A DNA stretch of 64,000 nucleotides from Capnocytophaga periodontitidis (GTDB lineage Bacteria > Bacteroidota > Bacteroidia > Flavobacteriales > Flavobacteriaceae), in NCBI RefSeq assembly GCF_016126015.1, contig NZ_JAEFDB010000003.1, forward strand, positions 248,001 through 312,000, given 5' to 3'. Below the pieces are notes generated by a model. It had not been told where the DNA came from. It searched no databases and saw nothing but the letters and a program-made list of their open reading frames with translations. The position numbers were made by a program, and so were the translations under genes. Positions within the stretch are counted from its first letter, which is position 1; every line of letters begins with the position of its first letter. Positions 35,411-43,028 of this stretch are shown one piece after another.

Positions 35411-36301
35411 ATGACCCGACTTACTATATTTTTATTCTTTTTTACGCTTTCGGTTATGGCGCAAGCTATTAAGGAGTCTATCGAAAAAACAAATAGTATA
35501 ACCCAGATAGCGACTGCTTTTAGAGCCTGTCATTCTATTGTAGAAAATACACCTCCTCTTATTATGCTGGATGATGAAAGCATTAGTGATAATCATAAAT
35601 TCCTTAACGAATGGGGAAATAGAGCAGATGAAATTGAAACAATTTATATATTAAGGAATGATATAGTAACAGCTTTATATGGATCACGAGCTATAAATGG
35701 CTTGATATATGTTACCACCAAAGTAGCTAAACAAAAAGCTGATAGCCTTGCAATGAGTCGTTGGACAAGAAGGAAGCTAAAGAAATATCAGAAATATCAA
35801 AAATATTGGAATATTTTAGGGTGGTATAACTATATGAATTCTTTTATTACTATAACGGGTAAAGTTACTGATAAAGAAGGTAAGCCTTTGGCTAATATTA
35901 GGGTATATAATAAAGATAGGAATACTGAGACATATACGGATAGTTTAGGCAATTACGCTATCCAAGCACGTCGTTGGGAGGCAATACAACCTGAAAATAT
36001 AGAGGATTGTTATCTTGTTGTAAAAGAAGCAAAAGAGCAAAGTTATAACTTTGTACAACATCCTCCTATTGAAAGAAGGAGTAGCGACCCAAGAGCCTCT
36101 ATACCTTCTATAAGTTTGAAAACTCCTTGCGACAAGTTGTTTGTTCTCGACGGAGTGCCTATAGAAAAAAAGGAAGAGTTTCTCAAAAAAATACGACGGA
36201 AGAAAATAGAGGAAATAATAGAAATAGATGGACAATCAGGAGTTCCATTATATGGCTCTCTTGGAGCCTATGGCGTAATCATTGTAAACACTAAAAAATA
36301 A
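35411..36301 (+). CDS. Exported plug-like protein (paralogue 2)
   Basis: A 296-residue paralogue of the previous gene (signal peptide MTRLTIFLFFFTLSVMAQ). The same order is seen: a first plug-like segment (PPLIMLDDESI ... IETIYILRNDIVTALYGSRA ... IYVTTK, about 48-110), a carboxypeptidase-regulatory-like domain (ITGKVTDKEGKPLANIRVYN, about 148-205), and a second plug-like segment (LFVLDGVPIEKK ... YGVIIVNTKK, about 238-296). An 85-bp stretch of its DNA (35991-36075) is identical to 35101-35185 in paralogue 1, which means recent duplication or gene conversion. It starts 5 bp after paralogue 1 and ends 5 bp before paralogue 3. Confidence 0.75.
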   Translation: MTRLTIFLFFFTLSVMAQAIKESIEKTNSITQIATAFRACHSIVENTPPLIMLDDESISDNHKFLNEWGNRADEIETIYILRNDIVTALYGSRAINGLIYVTTKVAKQKADSLAMSRWTRRKLKKYQKYQKYWNILGWYNYMNSFITITGKVTDKEGKPLANIRVYNKDRNTETYTDSLGNYAIQARRWEAIQPENIEDCYLVVKEAKEQSYNFVQHPPIERRSSDPRASIPSISLKTPCDKLFVLDGVPIEKKEEFLKKIRRKKIEEIIEIDGQSGVPLYGSLGAYGVIIVNTKK

Positions 36302-36306
36302 AAGTT

Positions 36307-36861
36307 ATGACCCGAATTACTATATTTCTATTCTTTTTTACGCTCTCGGCTATGGCGCAAATTACTATAACAGGGAAAGTTACCGATTATCAAGGGAAGC
36401 CTCTTGCCAATATTACCGTAAATACAGATGTAATTACTTATACAAACGAAGGGCATTACGCAGCTAATGAGGTAAAAACAGATGCCAATGGTATGTATAA
36501 GATACAAGCAAAACAGTGGGATACAATCCACTTTGACAATATGGGCTGTTATATTGTGTTTAAAGACACACCTCACCAAGTATATAACCATACTATGGAC
36601 AGACTCTATAGGAATAGTGATATTCATATAGAGTATGGTTATATTTGTGGAATCCTTTTTATACGTAATGATAAGATAGTTGAAGAAAAAGATAGAGAAG
36701 CATTCAAAAAAGAACTCCGAAGCGGACAGTTTTACAAGTATTCTGTAATGGAGAAGCAAGAGTTATTTGAGCAATATGGCTATCTCAGTCAATATGGATT
36801 AGTAGCTTATACCAAAGATTACTATAATGAGCATAAAAAGAATAAGAGTAAAAAGAAATAA
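36307..36861 (+). CDS. Exported plug-like protein (paralogue 3, shorter)
   Basis: A 184-residue member of the same cluster (signal peptide MTRITIFLFFFTLSAMAQ). It lacks the first plug-like segment: the mature protein begins directly with the carboxypeptidase-regulatory-like domain (ITITGKVTDYQGKPLANITVN). The end is a diverged plug-like segment (CGILFIRNDKIVEEK ... YGYLSQYGLVAYTKDYY) and a basic Lys-rich tail. The signal peptide is nearly identical to that of paralogue 2, and the start spacing is the same (5 bp after the previous stop). Function unknown. Confidence 0.7.
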   Translation: MTRITIFLFFFTLSAMAQITITGKVTDYQGKPLANITVNTDVITYTNEGHYAANEVKTDANGMYKIQAKQWDTIHFDNMGCYIVFKDTPHQVYNHTMDRLYRNSDIHIEYGYICGILFIRNDKIVEEKDREAFKKELRSGQFYKYSVMEKQELFEQYGYLSQYGLVAYTKDYYNEHKKNKSKKK

Positions 36862-36873
36862 AATATTTTTGAT

Positions 36874-36978
36874 ATGACCCAACTTACTATATTTTTATTC
36901 TCTTTTACACTTTCATCAGACCCGTCTGACTTGTCTGCCCCGTCTGAACCCCCTAACCCCCTAACCCCTAACCCCTAA
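36874..36978 (+). pseudogene. Stub of a fourth paralogue (signal peptide only)
   Basis: The frame begins MTQLTIFLFSFTLSS, clearly the same signal peptide as paralogues 2 and 3, but after 15 codons it runs into C-rich repeat sequence (DPSDLSAPSEPPNPLTPNP) and a stop 8 bp before the outer-membrane channel gene. The body of the gene has been lost or replaced by the CCCGTCTGA/CCCCCTAA repeats. Confidence 0.7.
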
Positions 36979-36986
36979 CAACTAAT

Positions 36987-38384
36987 ATGTATAAAATCAT
37001 TTATAAATCAGTTGCTATAGTAACTATAGCCCTTAGCCTTACCGCTTGTGCAGGTCGTAAATCTTATGAACGCCCACAAGTTATAAACGAAAAACTTTTC
37101 CGTACGGATAATATCCCTACGGATAGCCTTAGCAGTGCTAATGTATCTTGGCGTAACATCTTCACCGATGCCACTCTCCAACAACACATCAGCAAGGCGC
37201 TTGCCAATAACCTCGATGTGCGGGTAGCGATGCAAAGTGTAGTTTCAGCACAAGCCTACCTCAAACAAAGTAAGGCGGCTTTTATCCCTACCCTCTCAGT
37301 AGGAGCTAACTATACCCGTAGTACCAACTCTATCAATGCAACGGGAGGTATGGGCGAACGTACTTACAACAACCTATTTGATATTACGGGTAGTGCTTCG
37401 TGGGAAGCCGATATTTGGGGCAAACTCTCCGCCCAAAAACGCGCCTCCTATGCCTCTTATTTGGCAACTGTCGAAGCTCAAAAAGCAGTACAGTCCGAAG
37501 TGGTAGCAACTTTAGCAACAGCTTATTACCAATTGTTGATGCTTGACGAACAGAAAAAAGTACTCGAACAAACAATTGAGTTCCGCACCAAAAGTTTGGA
37601 AACTACCAAACAACTCAAAAATGCAGGTTCTACTACCGAAGTAGCGACCAAGCAAATCGAAGCACTTGTGTACAACGCACAAGCACAACTTATTACAATC
37701 AACAATAGCGTATGGGCATTGGAGAATACGATATGCGTACTCCTCGGTGAAGAACCTCATCACATAGAGCGAAGCACCCTTGCCGAGCAACAATTCCCTA
37801 CTGAATTTAAACAAGGATATGCTGTAAGTTTGCTCAAAAATCGTCCTGATGTGGCACGTGCCGAACTGAACTTGCGCAACGCTTTTGAACTCACCAATGT
37901 AGCCCGTGCTGCTTTCTATCCTACCCTCACTCTCAGTGCTCGTGGCGGTATCAGCAGTACTGAACTCGATACTTGGTTTTCAGCCAAATCGATGTTTGCT
38001 AACTTTATAGCGGGATTGGCGCAACCTATCCTCAATCGCCGACAAATACGCACCCAGTACGAAGTGCAAAAAGCTGCTCAAGAAACCGCTTTGCTCAACT
38101 TCAAAAAGGCAATTCTTTCAGCAGGCAAAGAAGTCTCTGATGCAATGCACCAATTCAACTCTCAAGACGAGTTTATCCAACTCAAAACTAAAGAAATGGA
38201 AGCCTATCAAAAGGCAACTGATTTCTCTAAACAACTCTTTGATAGTGGTATGGTGAATTATTTGGAGGTGATCACTGCCGAAGTAAACCGCCTCAACGCC
38301 GAGCTTAGTGTTGCCAACGCACAATTCACTCGTATGCAGTATGGTATCACCTTGTATAAAGCCCTCGGAGGAGGCTGGAAATAA
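36987..38384 (+). CDS. RND efflux outer-membrane channel lipoprotein (OprM/NodT family)
   Basis: A 465-residue TolC-type channel; MYKIIYKSVAIVTIALSLTAC is a lipoprotein signal (Cys about 21). It has the internal duplication of long helices typical of the family: VLLGEEPHHIERS ends the first half, LKNRPDVARAELNLRNAFEL begins the second, and LFDSGMVNYLEVITAEVNRL is the closing helical block. It forms the outer-membrane exit duct for the adaptor and AcrB-type pump. It is 37 bp upstream of the pump gene. Confidence 0.92.
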   Translation: MYKIIYKSVAIVTIALSLTACAGRKSYERPQVINEKLFRTDNIPTDSLSSANVSWRNIFTDATLQQHISKALANNLDVRVAMQSVVSAQAYLKQSKAAFIPTLSVGANYTRSTNSINATGGMGERTYNNLFDITGSASWEADIWGKLSAQKRASYASYLATVEAQKAVQSEVVATLATAYYQLLMLDEQKKVLEQTIEFRTKSLETTKQLKNAGSTTEVATKQIEALVYNAQAQLITINNSVWALENTICVLLGEEPHHIERSTLAEQQFPTEFKQGYAVSLLKNRPDVARAELNLRNAFELTNVARAAFYPTLTLSARGGISSTELDTWFSAKSMFANFIAGLAQPILNRRQIRTQYEVQKAAQETALLNFKKAILSAGKEVSDAMHQFNSQDEFIQLKTKEMEAYQKATDFSKQLFDSGMVNYLEVITAEVNRLNAELSVANAQFTRMQYGITLYKALGGGWK

Positions 38385-38421
38385 TTGGCAAATTAAAAAG
38401 AAGAATCTATAACTTAAACTT

Positions 38422-41400
38422 ATGATAAAAAGTTTTATAAACAGACCGGTACTATCAACGGTAATTTCTATTCTGATAGTAATTTTAGGGATTTTAGGGA
38501 TTATATCCTTACCTATTTCCCAATACCCCGACATTGCCCCTGTAACAGTACAGGTATCGGCTAACTATGCAGGTGCCAATGCCGAAACAGTGCTTAAAGC
38601 AGTGGTGATTCCCTTAGAAGAACAAATAAATGGGGTTGAAAATATGGATTATATTACCTCATCGGCTTCTAATAGTGGTTCAGCAAATATTACTGTGTAT
38701 TTCAAACAAGGCACCAATGGTGATATTGCAGCAGTAAACGTGCAAAATGCAGTGTCGCGTGCGAACTCTATTTTGCCATCGGAGGTAACCCAATCGGGGG
38801 TAACCGTGCGCAAGCAGAGTTCAGGTAACCTGATGTTCCTCACTTTCTTTTCTGAAAATAAAGAGTTAGACGATGTGTTCTTGCAAAACTACTTGAGCAT
38901 CAATGTGATTCCTGCAATCAAACGTATCAGTGGGGTAGGGGATGCCAGTGCTTTTGGAGGTAAAACCTATTCTATGCGTATTTGGTTAAATCCGCAAAAA
39001 CTCCAAGCCTATGGGCTCAACCCTACCGAGGTAACTGCTGCAATTTCAGCTCAGAGTAGAGAAGCAGCTGCGGGTACTTTGGGGCAAAACAGCGGTAGTA
39101 GCTATGAATATGTAATTAAATATAAAGGAAAATACACTCAAGTATCTGAATACGAGAATATAGTACTCAAAGCCTTAGATGGCGGACGTGTACTTCGCCT
39201 CAAAGATGTGGCTACTGTAGAACTCGATGCCTTGGGATATACAGGATTTTCTGAAAGTAAAGGTCGTCCTGCGGTGGCTATGGGTATTTCCCAAACCCCA
39301 GGCTCTAATGCTCACGAAATTATCCAAAATATCGAAAAACTCTTAGAGGAGCTAAAACCTTCTTTCCCCGAAGGGATTACTTATACTATCAACTACAACG
39401 CCAATACGTTCTTAGATGCTGCCATTTCTAAGGTGGTGTCTACCCTCTTAGAGGCTTTCCTTTTGGTGTTCTTGGTGGTGTATATCTTCTTGCAAGACTT
39501 CCGTTCTACACTCATCCCTGCTATTGCGGTACCAGTGTCTATCGTGGGTACTTTCTTCTTCTTGAACCTCTTTGGTTATTCTATCAATATGCTTACCCTC
39601 TTCGCCTTGGTGTTAGCCATCGGTATAGTGGTAGATGATGCGATAGTCGTCGTCGAGGCGGTGCACGCCAAAATGGAGCAAACTCACGAGAAAGCGAAAC
39701 CTGCTACCATTTCGGCTATGAACGAGATTACAGGGGCGATTATCTCTATCACTTTGGTAATGGCAGCAGTGTTCGTGCCGGTAACCTTTATGGGCGGTAC
39801 TACGGGGGTGTTCTACAAACAATTTGGGGTAACTCTGATTGTAGCGATTGTCATTTCAGCAATCAATGCGCTCACCCTCAGTCCGGTACTTTGCTCGCTC
39901 TTCCTCAAACCTCACGGCGATAAAGAATATGAAGAAAAATCGTGGTTTGGCAAGTTCTTCCACAAGTTTAATGTAGCTTTCAATGCAGCAACTTATAAAT
40001 ACGGACAAACTTTTACTTTCTTCCTTCGCCACAAATGGGTAACCTTAGTGCTTTTACTCTTGGCAGGAGGTGGTATCTATTTTACCAATAAAAGTATGAA
40101 ATCGGGGTTTGTGCCCAGTGAAGACCAAGGGTTTGTGATGATGGATGTATCTATGATTCCTGGTGCCTCTATGGAACGTGTTGCCAATATTATGCGTGAA
40201 GTAAACGAAAGTCTTTCCAATATCCCAGGGGTGGAAAATGTTACCTTTGTAACGGGTCGTGGTATGATTTCGGGCGAAGGTAGTAACAATGGTATGGGCT
40301 TCTTCAAGCTGAAACCTTTCGAACAGCGTTCTAAACTCCCTGGTCAAGACATTCAGTCAATTATCAATAATGCCTTTCGTGCAGTAGCTAATGTCAAAGA
40401 TGCCAATGTGATTTTCTTCCAACCGCCTTCAGTACCTGGTTTTGGTATAGGTGGTGGGGTGTCATTTGTGCTCTTGGATAAATCCGGAAGTGATATCAGT
40501 GAGGTGAACAAAAATGCACAGCAATTTTTAGGTGCTTTGATGCAACGCCCTGAAATAAAATTTGCTCAAACCTCTTTCAATGTAAATTATCCACAATACC
40601 AAATGGATATCAATGTAGAGCGCGCTATGCAATCGGGTATTACGGTGAGTACGATTCTTTCTACCTTGCAGAACTATATAGGTGGTTTTTACGCTACCGA
40701 CTTTACCCTCTACGGAAAGCAATACCGCGTAATGGTACAATCGTTGCCCGAAGCGCGTAAAGACCTCAATAGCCTGAACAACTTGTTCGTAAAAACAGGT
40801 AGTGGCACAATGGCGCCTATTACCGAGTTCGTAACGCTCACACGTACCTTTGGACCTCAATCGCTCAGCCGTTATAATTTATTTACTTCGGTATCTATTT
40901 CGGCTCAGAATAACCCTGCTTATAGTACGGGTGATGCCCTAAAAGCAGTACAAGAGGTAGCAGCCCAAACCCTTAATGCTAATTATAGTATCGATTATAC
41001 AGGTTTAACACGTGAAGAACAAACCGCAGGCTCACAAACCATACTCATTTTCTTGCTCAGCTTGGTGTTTACTTATTTTATCCTTTCAGCACAGTATGAG
41101 AGTTACTTATTGCCATTATCAGTGCTCTTCTCATTGCCTTTTGGTATCTTTGGAGCTTATTTAGGACAGTGGCTTTTTGGCTTGGAAAACAATATCTATT
41201 TCCAAATCTCTCTTATTATGCTAATGGGACTCTTGGCAAAGAATGCAATTCTAATTGTAGAATTTGCCGTACAACGCCGCCGTATGGGTGAGAGTCTCTC
41301 TAAAGCAGCCATCAATGCCGCTATGGCGCGTTTGCGTCCTATCTTGATGACCTCTTTTGCCTTTATCGTTGGTTTGATGCCATTGGTATTTGCCTCAGGA

Positions 41401-41583
41401 GTAGGTGCCGAAGGTAACCGTTCAGTAGCTACAGGGGCTGCGGTAGGGCAGTTGATAGGTACTTTCTTTGGATTGATAGTTATACCTGTGCTCTTTGTTG
41501 TTTTTCAAGACTTGCAAGAGCGCATTAGCGGTTACCGACACAAATCCGACGAAATATTCGTGACCCCAACGGATGAATATTAA
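38422..41583 (+). CDS. RND multidrug efflux pump, AcrB/MexB (HAE1) type
   Basis: A 1053-residue inner-membrane proton/drug antiporter with 12 helices and two large periplasmic loops. TM4 carries the paired Asp of the proton relay (IVVDDAIVVVEAV, about 408), and TM10 the matching Lys (MGLLAKNAILIVEFA, about 937). FINRPVLSTVISI and PISQYPDIAPVTVQV are standard N-terminal blocks. Substrates likely include detergents, dyes and antibiotics, but cannot be predicted. Last gene of the operon starting at 33372. Length is normal for the family. Confidence 0.95.
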   Translation: MIKSFINRPVLSTVISILIVILGILGIISLPISQYPDIAPVTVQVSANYAGANAETVLKAVVIPLEEQINGVENMDYITSSASNSGSANITVYFKQGTNGDIAAVNVQNAVSRANSILPSEVTQSGVTVRKQSSGNLMFLTFFSENKELDDVFLQNYLSINVIPAIKRISGVGDASAFGGKTYSMRIWLNPQKLQAYGLNPTEVTAAISAQSREAAAGTLGQNSGSSYEYVIKYKGKYTQVSEYENIVLKALDGGRVLRLKDVATVELDALGYTGFSESKGRPAVAMGISQTPGSNAHEIIQNIEKLLEELKPSFPEGITYTINYNANTFLDAAISKVVSTLLEAFLLVFLVVYIFLQDFRSTLIPAIAVPVSIVGTFFFLNLFGYSINMLTLFALVLAIGIVVDDAIVVVEAVHAKMEQTHEKAKPATISAMNEITGAIISITLVMAAVFVPVTFMGGTTGVFYKQFGVTLIVAIVISAINALTLSPVLCSLFLKPHGDKEYEEKSWFGKFFHKFNVAFNAATYKYGQTFTFFLRHKWVTLVLLLLAGGGIYFTNKSMKSGFVPSEDQGFVMMDVSMIPGASMERVANIMREVNESLSNIPGVENVTFVTGRGMISGEGSNNGMGFFKLKPFEQRSKLPGQDIQSIINNAFRAVANVKDANVIFFQPPSVPGFGIGGGVSFVLLDKSGSDISEVNKNAQQFLGALMQRPEIKFAQTSFNVNYPQYQMDINVERAMQSGITVSTILSTLQNYIGGFYATDFTLYGKQYRVMVQSLPEARKDLNSLNNLFVKTGSGTMAPITEFVTLTRTFGPQSLSRYNLFTSVSISAQNNPAYSTGDALKAVQEVAAQTLNANYSIDYTGLTREEQTAGSQTILIFLLSLVFTYFILSAQYESYLLPLSVLFSLPFGIFGAYLGQWLFGLENNIYFQISLIMLMGLLAKNAILIVEFAVQRRRMGESLSKAAINAAMARLRPILMTSFAFIVGLMPLVFASGVGAEGNRSVATGAAVGQLIGTFFGLIVIPVLFVVFQDLQERISGYRHKSDEIFVTPTDEY

Positions 41584-41712
41584 TTTAAAAAACATTTTAT
41601 TTTTTAACAGAACTATAAGATTTTTCCAAACAAAATGTAAAAGAAAAGTTAAAAAATGAGAGGATAGTGCGTTTTTGTAGCTCAAAAATGAGGTAGTTAT
41701 AAAAAATAGTTA

Positions 41713-41720
41713 TACATTTG
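41713..41720 (+). promoter_or_regulatory. Promoter -7 box of the OmpA-type gene
   Basis: TACATTTG is followed by CCCC and lies 44 bp before the ATG at 41764. The -33 TTG is not obvious. Confidence 0.55.
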
Positions 41721-41763
41721 CCCCGTATTAATCGTGAATAAGTTTTTTTTAAACGTTATTTTT

Positions 41764-42933
41764 ATGAAAAGAACTCTTTTAAGAGTTGCAGCTATCGTTG
41801 CAACTTTCGTAAGTGCTAACGCACAAGAAATGCTAAGTAAGAGCAAATTTTTTGACAACTGGCAAGTAGGTGTTAAAGGTGGTGGATTCTCTTGGACTAC
41901 CCGTGAAGCCTTTATCAAAAACACCCGTGCCACTTTTGGAGCCGAGATAGGTAAACAAATCTCTCCAGCGTTCCGTTTAGGCGTTGAAGGTATGGCGTAT
42001 GTACGTCCAGTAGATTTTGATGATGCTCCAGAGTATGGAAACTTTGTAGATATGTCAAACGTAAGTTTGGTAGGTACTGTAAACTTGAGCAACCTTTTTG
42101 CTGGTTACAAAGGAACTCCTCGTTTCTTTGAAGTTGAAGGTTTTGCTGGTTTAGGTTGGGCTCACAAATACCCACAAGGTGCTGACAACAGAAAAGCTCC
42201 TAATGTATTGAATGCTATGACAAGCCAATTTGGTTCTAACTTGTTATTCAACTTAGGTCAAAGCAAAGCTTGGGGTATCAAAATCAGCCCAGCACTTATC
42301 TACTTTGTTGATGGTGTAGAAAACCGTGCTGAATCTAACTCTCAAAATGAGTTGAACCTCAAAAACTCTTGGACTCAAGTAACTGCTGGTGTAGTTTACC
42401 GTTTCAAAGGCAGCAATGGTGCTCACCACTTCACTACAGCTGCTCAAGCGCCTGATAACAGCGGTGAGTTAGCAAGACTTCGTGATGAGTTGAACAGCAA
42501 AAACAAACAATTAGCTGATGACCAAAAACAAATCAAAAAATTGCAAGATGATTTAGAAGCTGCTCGCAACAAAAAACCTGAAGTAATTGAGAAAGTAGTT
42601 ACTAAAAACAAAAAAACTTTGGAATCTGTAGTTACTTTCCGTGTAGCTAAAAGTACTATCGATGCATCTCAATTGCCTAACGTAGAGCGTATCGCTTCTT
42701 ACCTTAACAAATATAGAAATGCTAAAGTTGTTATCAAAGGTTATGCTTCTCCTGAAGGTGACTTAGAGAAAAACAAAAAATTGGCTGCTGCTCGTGCTGA
42801 ATCTGTTAAAACTTTATTAGTAAATCGTTACAAAATCTCAGCTGATAGAATCCAAGCTGAAGGTAATGGTATCGGTGATATGTTTAGCGAGCCAGATTGG
42901 AACCGTGTAAGTATTGCTAATATTGTTGAGTAA
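41764..42933 (+). CDS. OmpA-family outer-membrane protein
   Basis: A 389-residue protein with signal peptide MKRTLLRVAAIVATFVSANAQ. The N-terminal half (about 30-225) is a beta-barrel of small and aromatic alternations (WQVGVKGGGFSWTTREAF, FRLGVEGMAYVRPVDFD). A coiled-coil hinge follows (ELARLRDELNSKNKQL, about 235-280). The C-terminal OmpA domain (about 295-389) binds peptidoglycan; RIASYLNKYRNAKVVIKGYA and AAARAESVKTLL are its characteristic blocks. It anchors the outer membrane to the cell wall and is likely abundant. The start at 41764 is used because the frame start at 41734 adds only ten residues ahead of the signal peptide. A strong terminator follows. Confidence 0.92.
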   Translation: MKRTLLRVAAIVATFVSANAQEMLSKSKFFDNWQVGVKGGGFSWTTREAFIKNTRATFGAEIGKQISPAFRLGVEGMAYVRPVDFDDAPEYGNFVDMSNVSLVGTVNLSNLFAGYKGTPRFFEVEGFAGLGWAHKYPQGADNRKAPNVLNAMTSQFGSNLLFNLGQSKAWGIKISPALIYFVDGVENRAESNSQNELNLKNSWTQVTAGVVYRFKGSNGAHHFTTAAQAPDNSGELARLRDELNSKNKQLADDQKQIKKLQDDLEAARNKKPEVIEKVVTKNKKTLESVVTFRVAKSTIDASQLPNVERIASYLNKYRNAKVVIKGYASPEGDLEKNKKLAAARAESVKTLLVNRYKISADRIQAEGNGIGDMFSEPDWNRVSIANIVE

Positions 42934-42971
42934 TTTATAGATAATTTGAGACTTAAAAATAAGAATTACTA

Positions 42972-43001
42972 AAAAAAGCGAGGTGAAAACCTCGCTTTTT
43001 T
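42972..43001. terminator. Terminator between the OmpA-type and VIT/vWA genes
   Basis: A 13-bp perfect stem (AAAAAAGCGAGGT, 42972-42984, with 42989-43001) and a GAAA loop; the T run makes it efficient for the plus strand, and the A run for the minus strand. Confidence 0.9.
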
Positions 43002-43002
43002 G

Positions 43003-43028
43003 TTATCTATTACTTGTTACCTGTTACC
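43003..43028. repeat. Heptamer repeat at the end of the VIT/vWA gene
   Basis: Units TTATCTA, TTACTTG, TTACCTG, TTACC begin just downstream of the terminator. They include the reverse-strand stop (TTA at 43010) and encode the C-terminal residues VTGNK. Confidence 0.65.
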
